Part shown: one piece after another, positions 54,735 to 63,556 of the stretch | Position numbering within the stretch: the first letter of the stretch is position 1 | Layout: every line of letters begins with the position of its first letter | NCBI GenBank assembly: GCA_017503135.1 | Contig: JAFVTQ010000002.1 | Location: forward strand, 297,502 to 361,501 | DNA from: Clostridia bacterium | GTDB taxonomy: Bacteria; Bacillota; Clostridia; Oscillospirales; Acutalibacteraceae | Reading direction: 5' to 3' | Length of the DNA stretch: 64,000 nucleotides | Notes under the pieces: generated by a model | Database searches by the model: none | The model's input: only the letters and a program-made list of their open reading frames with translations | Told to the model about the DNA's origin: nothing | Made by a program: the position numbers and the translations under genes

Positions 54735-55295
54735 TTACATCAGTTGCATAAATGCTTTTTGTGCCATCTCTCTTATTTGTGTTGAGAGAAACGCCAACAC
54801 CATTGCTCTCAATGCAGTTTTAAGTTTTTTGACGGACACCGCATCGCTGATTTTAATTTTTTCAATTTGTGCTTCAATAACTTTATCGAGATAATCTGTA
54901 TCAAGAGCCGAACTTTCTTCACAGATATATATTATATTGCACAGAATATTGAATAAGTCCTTGTCGGGTAAAATATCGTCTGCTCGGTCATCCACCGACC
55001 CATTTATATAGCTCATCAGAAATGCTATCTGTTCAAGTTGCATTGAGCCACGCATCATATTTATAAGTATAATGCGCATTACTTGTTCTTCACCATAGCG
55101 TTTTCCTTCGGGATTTTTTACCCAGCCACGTTTTACCCAATTTTGAATTGTTGACGGTTCAAGCCCCGTCAGCGCAGTTACCTGAGCTAAGGTGAGCCCT
55201 TTTGTTACCGTCAGAAGCGGAGAAATCAATGAATAACTATTTTCTGCCGCTGAACTGTTAAATGAAAGTACCGTTCCCGGTATTTTTTCTAACAT
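54735..55295 (-). CDS. DUF1836-like MerR-type regulator
   Basis: The 186-residue product has a MerR-like helix-turn-helix at about 35-75 (LTLAQVTALTGLEPSTIQNWVKRGWV) and a helical C-terminal half. This is the DUF1836 layout. It is the first gene of the SPFH-NfeD operon, and a palindrome lies in the spacer of its promoter, so it probably regulates the operon. Confidence 0.85.
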   Translation of the reverse strand: MLEKIPGTVLSFNSSAAENSYSLISPLLTVTKGLTLAQVTALTGLEPSTIQNWVKRGWVKNPEGKRYGEEQVMRIILINMMRGSMQLEQIAFLMSYINGSVDDRADDILPDKDLFNILCNIIYICEESSALDTDYLDKVIEAQIEKIKISDAVSVKKLKTALRAMVLAFLSTQIREMAQKAFMQLM

Positions 55296-55329
55296 ATAGC
55301 TTTTACCCTCCTTCCATCATTGTAACCTG

Positions 55330-55358
55330 ATTATATCACAGGTTCACGTGAACTTCAA
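55330..55358 (-). promoter_or_regulatory. Promoter with palindrome in its spacer
   Basis: On the minus strand TTGAAG (55353-55358), 17 bases, TATAAT (55330-55335). The perfect 12-base palindrome GTTCACGTGAAC (55342-55353) lies in the spacer and touches the -35, as is typical of regulators acting on RNA polymerase binding. Confidence 0.8.
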
Positions 55359-55476
55359 GTCAGTTTTTCTGACTATTTTGACAAAATTTTAATATTTTTG
55401 GAATATTGTTATGCTTTTTCTTTAACTTTCATAATTTTTCTTGATTTTTCATATATTTTTCTCGTTTTTTGCAAGA

Positions 55477-55510
55477 AAAAAGCAGAGCTTAGTGCTCTGC
55501 TTTAACTTTT
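55477..55510 (-). terminator. Terminator of the MATE gene
   Basis: AAGCAGAGC and GCTCTGCTT around TTAGT; a T-run follows on the minus strand. Confidence 0.88.
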
Positions 55511-56888
55511 ATATTATTATATCTTGCATTTTCTTTTTTGCTTTTTTCAAAGTTTTCAAGAGGAATATTGCACTCAATATAAGCGACACCACTTCTGCTA
55601 TGGGGAATGCGAACCACACAAGCTCAAGCTTGCCTGTTTGTGCCAACAACCACGCACAAGGCAAAAGCACAACCAACTGACGACAAACTGAAACAATCAA
55701 ACTATAATTAGGGTTGCCGATTGCCTGACAAACTGAGCCTGCAATAATACAGAAGCCTGCAAAAATCAAGTGAATACCGATAATCCTCAATGCAGGCACA
55801 CCAATTGCAAGCATTTCTTCTGACGCATTGAACAATAATAACAATTTATCCGGAATTGTTTCAAATGCAGCAACACCGATTAACATAATTGATACTGCAG
55901 TAATAAGTGTTATAATAATTGTCTTTTTAACACGACCGAATTTTCTCGCACCATAGTTATATGCAATAATTGGCACCATTCCATTATTAAGACCAAAAAT
56001 CGGCATAAACACAAAGCTCTGAAGCTTGAAATATGCCCCGAAAACTGCCGTTGCGGTTGTTGTGAATGAAATAAGAATTTTGTTGAGTGTAAATGTCATT
56101 ACAGAGCCTATTGACTGCATTACTATTGATGGCAATCCGATTTTGTAAATATCCTTTACAATTTCTTTATCAAAACGAATAAGCTTTGTGCTGAAATGAA
56201 TTTCTTTGTTAAATTTAAGATTGAAAATTATAGCGCCGATTGCCGCAACAATTTGCCCTGCAACTGTCGCAATAGCAGCACCGGCAACCTCAAGTTTTGG
56301 AAATCCAAATAAGCCGAAAATCAAAATCGGGTCTAAAATAATATTTGTTATTGCACCAATTAAATGTGTAATCATTGTGCAAAATGTTCTGCCTGTTGAT
56401 TGCAACAACTTTTCAAAGCAGAATTGCCCAACGATACCGAATGAAAGCACCATACAAATCATTGTGTATTGTGTTCCGTAATTAACGATTTCTTCTACAT
56501 CTGTCTGTGCTAAAAAGAATGGTTTTGTAACCAAAAGTCCAACCACAGCAAATACTATACTTGAACATATAGCAAGAAAAATACCTGTATTTGCAATTTT
56601 GTTTGCTCTTTCAAAATTCTTTGCGCCCAAGGCTCTTGAAAGAAGCGCATTCATACCAACAGATGTACCACCGCACACAGCAATCATAATCTGTTGCATT
56701 GGGAATGCCAAAGACACCGCATTCAATGCATTTTCACCAAGTTGTGAAACAAAAATACTGTCAACAATATTATAGCAAGCCTGAACAAGCATTGAAATCA
56801 TCATTGGTGTCGCCATTGAAGCTAACAACTTGCCTTCGGGCATAACACCCATTTTATTCTCTTGTAAATTATTTCTTTGTTCTGACAT
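55509..56888 (-). CDS. MATE family efflux transporter
   Basis: The 459-residue product has 12 predicted membrane helices and the MATE marks MATPMMISMLVQACYNIVDSIFVSQLGENALNAVSLAFP and, in the second half, NYGARKFGRVK. It exports cationic compounds or metabolites by sodium or proton exchange; the substrate cannot be read. Monocistronic. Confidence 0.94.
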   Translation of the reverse strand: MSEQRNNLQENKMGVMPEGKLLASMATPMMISMLVQACYNIVDSIFVSQLGENALNAVSLAFPMQQIMIAVCGGTSVGMNALLSRALGAKNFERANKIANTGIFLAICSSIVFAVVGLLVTKPFFLAQTDVEEIVNYGTQYTMICMVLSFGIVGQFCFEKLLQSTGRTFCTMITHLIGAITNIILDPILIFGLFGFPKLEVAGAAIATVAGQIVAAIGAIIFNLKFNKEIHFSTKLIRFDKEIVKDIYKIGLPSIVMQSIGSVMTFTLNKILISFTTTATAVFGAYFKLQSFVFMPIFGLNNGMVPIIAYNYGARKFGRVKKTIIITLITAVSIMLIGVAAFETIPDKLLLLFNASEEMLAIGVPALRIIGIHLIFAGFCIIAGSVCQAIGNPNYSLIVSVCRQLVVLLPCAWLLAQTGKLELVWFAFPIAEVVSLILSAIFLLKTLKKAKKKMQDIII

Positions 56889-56917
56889 ATTTAAATCCTA
56901 ATTTCTACACTACCGAA

Positions 56918-56950
56918 AAATAAGCCGTACGTCAAGTACGGCTTTCATTT
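56918..56950 (-). terminator. Terminator of the BY-kinase gene
   Basis: AGCCGTAC and GTACGGCT around GTCAA; TATTTTTCGG follows on the minus strand. Confidence 0.88.
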
Positions 56951-58429
56951 TTATTTCTTTTTATTTTTGTATTCTTCACCATAGCCATAACCATAACCGT
57001 AACCATATCCGTAGCCATAGCCATAACCCTTCTTGCTCTTCTTACCAGCCTTGATAAGATTTACTGCCGAGCTGCTGTCGGCATCATTATAGATAACACC
57101 GAGAAGGTCAGTACCTGTACCGTTAATATCTTCCATTGTCTTTCTGATACGACGCATTGGAGCACGGTCGTTACGAACAATCATTACTGTTGCATCTGCA
57201 TGCTGAGCAAGAATTGTTGCATCAGCAACAAGACCTGCAGGTGGAGTATCAATAATAACATAGTCAAACTCGTTCTTAACTGCTTCAAGAATTTCTTCTG
57301 TTTCATCAGCTGAAAGAAGTTCAGCAGATTCTGAAACAGCCTGACTTGAAATAAGAAGGAAGAGATTGAATTTTTCAAAATATTTAATTGATTCGCTAAG
57401 TGTCTTTTCGCCTGTGATTACACCTGCAAGACCTGCTTCATTTGTTGCTGAAACACCAAGAGTTTTATAAACTGATGGTTTACGAAGGTCGGCATCAATC
57501 AAGAGAACTGACTTGCCATTCTTTGCAAGAGCCAAAGCTGTGTTTGTAGCAATTGTTGTTTTTCCTTCATTTTCCGCAGTACTTGTGAAAACAAAAGTCT
57601 TATAATTATGACGTTTTGCTGTATTCTCAAGCTTTGCACGAATGGTCTTGAATGCTTCAATGAACATAAAGCCTGTTTTCTTGTCTGTGAAGAGAAGGCT
57701 ACCTTTTTCATTCTTTTTGATATGGATGATTGAGCCAACAAGCTTGCTGTTGAGTTTGTTTGTAATGTCATCAGTAAGCTTAACTGTATCTTTAATGAAA
57801 ATGCTGATACAGATAATAGCAACAACAAGACCGGCACCGAATACAAAGCCTAACAAAGTGTAAAGTAATTTTGAGTTGTCGCCGTTTGGTGATGTTGGCA
57901 TTACAGGCTCGTCAATAACAATAGCTCTTGTGTTACTATGAGCTTTATCTGTTGTCTGTGCATAGTTGTTAAGATAGCTTGTTGCAACTGCAAAAGACAC
58001 TTCAGGGTCAGATGTTGTTACATTAAGAGCAACAATTGATGTATCTTCAACAAGTGTGCCTCTGAGCATACCTTTAACCTGGTCACCAGTAATTTCATAA
58101 CCACTGTTTTTAGCAACTGCATCCATAAGAGAGTTTGTTTCTGTCATAATAACGACATAGTCACGAGCAAGCTGCATACCAGCATTAATGTCACTTGCAC
58201 TCTGTCCACCTGATACTGTGTTTTCATTTTTGTTGTCGATAACGAAACGCATTGTGCAAGTATATTGTGGCACATAAGTAACCTTTGCAACAACAAAGCC
58301 AGCACTTGCACAGATAACAGCAGCCAATAAAACAGCCCACCATTTCTGAATAACACGAAGTGCATATTGCATTATGGTTGCAATATCAATACCTTTTTCA
58401 ATTTGAGAGTTGTTTGTATTATATTCCAT
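56951..58429 (-). CDS. Wzz/CpsC-CpsD fusion: polysaccharide chain-length/tyrosine kinase
   Basis: The 492-residue product has an N-terminal Wzz domain with helices at about 31-49 and 188-212. A C-terminal BY-kinase follows, with Walker A TAENEGKTT (about 284-292), Walker A' LIDADLRKP (about 310-318) and VIIDTPPAG. The tail is a run of Gly-Tyr pairs (about 471-486), the autophosphorylation cluster. Such proteins control export of capsule or exopolysaccharide. It is the adaptor-kinase fusion form, unlike the two-gene form usual in Firmicutes. No polymerase genes are nearby. Confidence 0.92.
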   Translation of the reverse strand: MEYNTNNSQIEKGIDIATIMQYALRVIQKWWAVLLAAVICASAGFVVAKVTYVPQYTCTMRFVIDNKNENTVSGGQSASDINAGMQLARDYVVIMTETNSLMDAVAKNSGYEITGDQVKGMLRGTLVEDTSIVALNVTTSDPEVSFAVATSYLNNYAQTTDKAHSNTRAIVIDEPVMPTSPNGDNSKLLYTLLGFVFGAGLVVAIICISIFIKDTVKLTDDITNKLNSKLVGSIIHIKKNEKGSLLFTDKKTGFMFIEAFKTIRAKLENTAKRHNYKTFVFTSTAENEGKTTIATNTALALAKNGKSVLLIDADLRKPSVYKTLGVSATNEAGLAGVITGEKTLSESIKYFEKFNLFLLISSQAVSESAELLSADETEEILEAVKNEFDYVIIDTPPAGLVADATILAQHADATVMIVRNDRAPMRRIRKTMEDINGTGTDLLGVIYNDADSSSAVNLIKAGKKSKKGYGYGYGYGYGYGYGYGEEYKNKKK

Positions 58430-58526
58430 ATCAATACTCCTCTTTTATTACATATCCAAAAGATTATATCAAAATCAATTTGAATATGCAATGTTTTTTA
58501 TAAACTTTTATATGGTTTTTAATAAA

Positions 58527-58793
58527 TTATTCATCAAGCAAATTGTGTTTTTTAAGCTTCTCGACAAGCGCCTCAAAATCTCTCTTCACAATCTCTGCAT
58601 CCACATTATAATCACTTGCAATCTTTGCAACAATTTCTTCAGGAGAATTTGTGCCGTCAAGCAAATTAAAAATCTCTGCACCAACACTATTGAAAGTGAT
58701 TACACCATTGAACGAAAGTCTTGCTTCGCCTGTAGCAATAACGATTTTACTACCTGCAACATCTTTTAATATGAAACCATCTTTAATTTTCAT
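58527..58793 (-). CDS. PqqD-like peptide-binding protein
   Basis: The 88-residue product has the PqqD fold marks: GVITFNSVGAEIFNLLDGTNSPEEIVAKIASDYNVDAEIVKRDFEALVEKLKKHNLL in outline. PqqD-type proteins bind the leader peptides of ribosomally made modified peptides. It overlaps the HPr-kinase-like gene by 11 bases. No radical SAM enzyme or precursor gene is visible nearby. Confidence 0.85.
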   Translation of the reverse strand: MKIKDGFILKDVAGSKIVIATGEARLSFNGVITFNSVGAEIFNLLDGTNSPEEIVAKIASDYNVDAEIVKRDFEALVEKLKKHNLLDE

Positions 58794-59502
58794 TTTTTAT
58801 CAACCTTTCAATTTCGCTATAAGCAGTAATTGCCGCATCTTTTTTCACATTGCAATGCAAAATGAAAACTGGAACTTCACGAAGAAGCAAATCCAATGTT
58901 TCTAACATTTTTATCGCCAAGGTCTTGTCTACAGGATTAATTGTCTGTTCCAACACCAAAGGAGCTGCCATAGAATTATCTAATTTTTTAACCTTGTTTT
59001 CTTTTCCACGAAACAAAAACACGATTGCTCTGACAGGGATTTTTACATCTAAGTTTTCATTAGTTTTGCCTGAAAATGGAGTTCCGCAAGCATACCAGAC
59101 ACCATTTTCTCTAAATAACGCAGGTTTGTCATCGTTGATAATTCTTGTGTTTTCAAGATTTTCAAGCCAAAGATGAGTGTGGGTTGATTTGCCCGTTCCA
59201 CTTCTTGCTGAAAACAAATATGCAAAACCATCTTTCTCGACGCAAGAAGAATGAAGCATCATTCCGTCAAATTTTAAAATCTCGTTATAGAAAGCATCAC
59301 AAGTCCACATATATTCGTGTTCATCCCAGGACAAGTTAGGAAATTTTTGTCTTTTCATTTCTATGAAATCTTCACGAATATTGAGCTTTATTTGTGTTTC
59401 ACTATCGTCAAAATCTGCTTTATATTTTTCAGAGCGTTCACGGAGCAGTTCGCCACGAACATTATATTCAGTTTTTATTCCTGCAATAATAAATTTTTCC
59501 AT
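58783..59502 (-). CDS. HPr-kinase-like P-loop protein
   Basis: The 239-residue product has a P-loop of HPr-kinase type, SARSGTGKSTHTHLW at about 98-112, then INDDKPALFRENGVWYACGTPFSGKT. It lacks the N-terminal domain of true HprK. Proteins of this kind occur with PqqD-like partners in peptide modification clusters. The ATG at 59502 is chosen; a longer frame would overlap the M23 gene by over 100 bases. The substrate is unknown. Confidence 0.8.
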   Translation of the reverse strand: MEKFIIAGIKTEYNVRGELLRERSEKYKADFDDSETQIKLNIREDFIEMKRQKFPNLSWDEHEYMWTCDAFYNEILKFDGMMLHSSCVEKDGFAYLFSARSGTGKSTHTHLWLENLENTRIINDDKPALFRENGVWYACGTPFSGKTNENLDVKIPVRAIVFLFRGKENKVKKLDNSMAAPLVLEQTINPVDKTLAIKMLETLDLLLREVPVFILHCNVKKDAAITAYSEIERLIKNEN

Positions 59503-59506
59503 AATT

Positions 59507-61228
59507 TTAGCTGTTCGGTCTTGTTTTAATTCCAAGATATGGAGCAGGATTAACCTTGTTACCATTAACTCTAACTTCAAAGTGAAGGTGTGGTCCGGTA
59601 ACAAATCCCGACGAACCAATCTGACCGATTTGTTGTCCTCGTTTAACTTTTTGTCCTGCCGATACTCTTAATGAGCCCGGTTTCATATGTGCATAAAGGG
59701 TTTGAAGTCCTTTGCCGTGGTCAATAATAACGCAATAGCCATAAGAACTATAAACTCTTGCAAGTTTAACTGTGCCTGCTTCTGCAGCAAGAACAGGTGC
59801 GCCTGTACTTCTGCCGCCTGGACGAGTAATATCTATACCACCATGCCATCCGTTAAGACTTCTCTTGCCATAGTATGATGAAACGTGTGTAGCCCCACCA
59901 CTTGCAGGCCATACAAAGCGACCACCATAAGAAATAACAGGTCCGCCAGATGAACCGTAAGAATTCTTCTTTGTACCAATCTGAACCTTTTCGTCAACTG
60001 CTTCTTTGACAGTTACTCTTGACACTTCTTTTGTTGAAACTCTTACACCGTCAATATATGTTACCAATTCAGTAACCTGCTGAACTCCATTTACACCCTT
60101 TGTCACGACTTTTTTGTCGCCAACATAAAGACTGTCTGTGTTAACCTTTATTGTATTATACGGAACTTCAACTGTGCGAACTTCTGTTTTTGTTGTTTGA
60201 ACCTGAACAAACCCAACTTCACCCGAAAGCAAAATTTGTTGACCAACATAAATTCTTTCACGAAGTTCTGGATTAAGGTTAAAAACTTCAGTTGTCTTCA
60301 TATTGAACTGCTTTGCAATTTTTGAAACAGTATCACCTGACTGAACTGTATAATATCTTGCTTCGCTCTTCTTTGAACGGAGTTTTTCATTAAGATAAGC
60401 TGCGTCACGCACAATGTTTTCTTCGTCAGGATAAAGCCCTTGAACATATTCAATGTTTTGCACAAAGCTTACAACCGCGTTTGCTTCACCTGTTTCGTGT
60501 TCCGCGAGAATGCTGTCGAAAACACTGAGTGCATCAGTTTCGTTCTTAACTGCACAAACAAAAGCGTTGTCTATATAAACACCACATGCGTTTGTGATGT
60601 TACTATCTGATTTTTCTATGAGTTTGTCGCAAATTGTGGATGCATCATTAATCTGACTTAATTTAACAGGTTTTATTTTATATTCTGCGTCACCAATAAC
60701 ATCTTTATCTGTTGAAGTTGCCACAGAGATATCAAGGCGGTCAATAGCCTGTTGGTGTGCTTCCTTATAAACAGCTTCACTGCTCACATAACCGATAACT
60801 TCATCATTATAATTAACCTCAAGAGCAAAGGTCATATCTGACAAACCAGACACAACATTGAAAAGTATTATAAGAGATATCACAGGCAATGCAACATTCA
60901 ATACATATGTAAAAGACTTTTTATATCTTTTGAATGCTTTCAACACATAGCCCTTGAAAACATCTCTTCTTTTTGTTTCTGGTGTTCTTGTTTTGAAATC
61001 TGACATAACTCTTTTGGTTTCAGAAACCAGCTCTTTAAACTCATCAACACTTTCGTGAAAGAGTTTTAAAACAAGTTTATCAATAACGATTATAAGCGTA
61101 AAAACCAGAGTTCCCACAAATTTTATTGGTTTAAGCAACAACGCACCAAGCCATCTGAAAAAGCGTTTGCCATAACGGATAGCCTGAATACCAATGTAAT
61201 ATATTTGATTGTAGATTAAGTCAAACAT
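59507..61228 (-). CDS. Membrane-anchored LysM-G5-M23 peptidase
   Basis: The 573-residue product has a hydrophobic N-terminus and a membrane helix at about 107-125. A beta-rich region, LysM (about 291-336) and G5 (about 344-420) follow. The C-terminal M23 domain (about 460-565) has HGGIDITRP, YGYCVIIDHG, LYAHM and the zinc motif GPHLHFEVR. It should cut peptidoglycan cross-links outside the cell. It precedes the HPr-kinase-like gene by 4 bases. Confidence 0.93.
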   Translation of the reverse strand: MFDLIYNQIYYIGIQAIRYGKRFFRWLGALLLKPIKFVGTLVFTLIIVIDKLVLKLFHESVDEFKELVSETKRVMSDFKTRTPETKRRDVFKGYVLKAFKRYKKSFTYVLNVALPVISLIILFNVVSGLSDMTFALEVNYNDEVIGYVSSEAVYKEAHQQAIDRLDISVATSTDKDVIGDAEYKIKPVKLSQINDASTICDKLIEKSDSNITNACGVYIDNAFVCAVKNETDALSVFDSILAEHETGEANAVVSFVQNIEYVQGLYPDEENIVRDAAYLNEKLRSKKSEARYYTVQSGDTVSKIAKQFNMKTTEVFNLNPELRERIYVGQQILLSGEVGFVQVQTTKTEVRTVEVPYNTIKVNTDSLYVGDKKVVTKGVNGVQQVTELVTYIDGVRVSTKEVSRVTVKEAVDEKVQIGTKKNSYGSSGGPVISYGGRFVWPASGGATHVSSYYGKRSLNGWHGGIDITRPGGRSTGAPVLAAEAGTVKLARVYSSYGYCVIIDHGKGLQTLYAHMKPGSLRVSAGQKVKRGQQIGQIGSSGFVTGPHLHFEVRVNGNKVNPAPYLGIKTRPNS

Positions 61229-61294
61229 AGTCGTTTCCTCAATTCAATCATAAAATCCCAATATATATTTATATTTTATCACAAAAAAAGAAAA

Positions 61295-61329
61295 AAGGCA
61301 AGTCGCAGTATATTTCTGCAACTTGCCTT
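61295..61329 (-). terminator. Terminator of the diguanylate cyclase gene
   Basis: AAGGCAAGT-GCAG and CTGC-ACTTGCCTT pair with a mismatch; a long T-run follows on the minus strand. Confidence 0.88.
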
Positions 61330-61335
61330 GAATTT

Positions 61336-62511
61336 TTATCTGTATATTTCGTTTTTGTATGATACGCAATTTTTTTCGTTCTTTTTCGCGTTATAGAGTT
61401 GTGCGTCAGCTTTTTCGATAAAATACTGTGTTGATTTTTTCTTGCTGTTAAGACTTGTATAAACACCAACACTCACCGAAATCGGCTCTTTTACACCTTC
61501 AATTTTTATTTGGTTGATATTTTTAAGTAATTTTGTTATGTATTCAACCAACGCAGGCACATTTCTTTGAGCCGTAACCACCAAAAACTCTTCGCCACCA
61601 TAACGGACACAAAGGTCAGTAGGTCTTGAAAAATGCTCTCTGATGCTTTTTGCAACTGCTTTAATGCAAATATCACCTTTTATGTGCCCATAGACATCGT
61701 TGAACTTTTTAAAGTTATCAATATCTACCATTATAAAGCAAACATCGTAGCCGTTAGCGTCACAGAAGCCCCTCATAGCATTAATTCTGCTATCAAATCC
61801 GCGTCTGTTCATAAACTCTGTCAATGGGTCACCATTTGCAGAGAATTCTAACTTTTTATTCACAAGGGCATTTGCCATATAATAGAAAAATCTGATATGT
61901 GAACAAAGCATACCTGCGACAGCCAAGGCTATACAAACGACTATTGTACCCAACGAGCCATCTGTATATAAAATCAGATAAACTTCAGTTGCCATTGAAA
62001 ATGTGAAAACAAAGAGTTTTGGAATTGGCTCAATAACAGGTAAAAATGTGAAGATAATCATAAATGTTATATAATTGTTAATTGCGCCACGGTCAAGATA
62101 TTCCATAACCGAAAAAGACAAAGCCTCTATCATATAAATAATCCAATAGCCTATATAAACACTTTTCTTTTTCTTGTTTGAAATAAAGCTTCTTCTCAAA
62201 TCCACCTCAATAGCTATGATTATGCAAATTGAGATAAACGCGAAAATGCCACAGGACCACAAAAAGCCCTTGCCATAATCAAATTTAACATTAGTCCAGA
62301 TTGCCCAAATCATTCCACAGATTTCAATAACCAACAAAACAACTGTTGCAGGGATAATTCTGATATAATTTGAGTGTATTCTGTCTGCTTCTATTTCACG
62401 ATAAATTGGATTTTCACTTTTTCTTTCGCGTCTGGCAGTAGTGACATCTGCAACCTGCGAAATCATTCGATTAGCTATTTGAGTCAATTCACCTAAAAGT
62501 TTGCTTTTCAT
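61336..62511 (-). CDS. Membrane diguanylate cyclase (GGDEF)
   Basis: The 391-residue product has about six membrane helices (roughly 50-220) and a C-terminal GGDEF domain with RYGGEEFLVV at the active site, and DPLTEFMNRRGFD at its start. It should make c-di-GMP. The I-site RxxD is not obvious. The ATG at 62511 is 6 bases after GGGGG; the ATG at 62517 abuts it. No EAL or PilZ gene is in the window. Confidence 0.92.
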   Translation of the reverse strand: MKSKLLGELTQIANRMISQVADVTTARRERKSENPIYREIEADRIHSNYIRIIPATVVLLVIEICGMIWAIWTNVKFDYGKGFLWSCGIFAFISICIIIAIEVDLRRSFISNKKKKSVYIGYWIIYMIEALSFSVMEYLDRGAINNYITFMIIFTFLPVIEPIPKLFVFTFSMATEVYLILYTDGSLGTIVVCIALAVAGMLCSHIRFFYYMANALVNKKLEFSANGDPLTEFMNRRGFDSRINAMRGFCDANGYDVCFIMVDIDNFKKFNDVYGHIKGDICIKAVAKSIREHFSRPTDLCVRYGGEEFLVVTAQRNVPALVEYITKLLKNINQIKIEGVKEPISVSVGVYTSLNSKKKSTQYFIEKADAQLYNAKKNEKNCVSYKNEIYR

Positions 62512-62644
62512 AATCATCCCCCTTTCAGTTTTCTAATAAAATTTTATCACATTTTGTTCTCTCTTTCAAGAAGTTGTAACAAGATAATAGAAATTTCATA
62601 AAATGGTACTGTCAGTTGACAATTTTTTATTAGGAGGAACAGAG

Positions 62645-63466
62645 ATGTCAGAAAATAGAAACTGTATCCAATCAAAAATCAAAGAAGCCGTTTGTATCGA
62701 TACAAACCGAGTTTATGACTCTTGCGCAGACAAAGATTGCCTTGAAGATTTGAGAGTTTATTTCACATCGTCAGCACAATGCCTTATCGACAAAGCAACA
62801 AATGTCCGTTGCAGAGGCAGCGAAGTACTTAACGCATTTATTGAGGTTGAAAGAGTACCTTTTAACCGCGGATTTTATTCAGTAGATATCACTTATTTCT
62901 TCAAGGTTTGCCTTGATGTTTTCTGTGGCCACGCAAGCTCACCAACAATCGTCGAAGGACTTGCAAGTTTTTCTAAAAAATGTATTCTTTATGGCTCAGA
63001 GGGTAATGTGAAAGTATTTTCATCTGAATTTGCAAACTGCGAAACAGACACTCAGCTTCAGATGACTAACACAAACCCACGAGCAAAAGTGCAGACTGTT
63101 GACCCAATTTGCCTTGATGCAAAGCTTCGCAAAGCCCACGACTGTTGCGACCCTTGTCACAAGCCAGGCAGATTACCAAAATGTGTTTGCCGTTGCTTTG
63201 ACGGAGATTTCGACTGCTATGATAGCGAGCCTGAAAAGGTTGTTACTGTTACTCTTGGAATTTTTACAATTGTTCAACTTGAGAGAGATGTGCAGATGCT
63301 TATCCCTGCCTATGACTTCTGTATTCCAAGCAAAGAATGTAGTTGTGACACCGATAATCCTTGCGACGCATTCAGAAAAATCCAATTCCCTGTTGACGAA
63401 TTTTTCCCACCAAAAGAGGGCTGCTTAAAAGGCGACACCTTCACAGGCTGCGGTTGCGGAGATTAA
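62645..63466 (+). CDS. Conserved Cys-rich protein of clostridia
   Basis: The 273-residue product is rich in Cys, with clusters near 180-200 (CCDPC...CVCRC) and at the C-terminus (CSCDTDNPCDAF, CLKGDTFTGCGCGD). The N-terminal half (EAVCIDTNRVYDSCADKDCLEDLRVYF in outline) matches a pattern I recall from uncharacterised clostridial proteins. It has no signal peptide. It may be a coat-like or self-assembling protein; this is a guess. The ATG at 62645 follows AGGAGG. Confidence 0.8.
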   Translation: MSENRNCIQSKIKEAVCIDTNRVYDSCADKDCLEDLRVYFTSSAQCLIDKATNVRCRGSEVLNAFIEVERVPFNRGFYSVDITYFFKVCLDVFCGHASSPTIVEGLASFSKKCILYGSEGNVKVFSSEFANCETDTQLQMTNTNPRAKVQTVDPICLDAKLRKAHDCCDPCHKPGRLPKCVCRCFDGDFDCYDSEPEKVVTVTLGIFTIVQLERDVQMLIPAYDFCIPSKECSCDTDNPCDAFRKIQFPVDEFFPPKEGCLKGDTFTGCGCGD

Positions 63467-63508
63467 AGCACATCGATAAATTAGGCGCTTGTATATCCCA
63501 TATGCACA

Positions 63509-63535
63509 AAAAAGCCACTCAAACGAGTGGCTTTA
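63509..63535. terminator. Bidirectional terminator
   Basis: AAAGCCACTC and GAGTGGCTTT around AAAC, with an A-run to the left and TTTT to the right, between converging genes. Confidence 0.88.
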
Positions 63536-63556
63536 ATTTTATAAACTACTTTTAAA

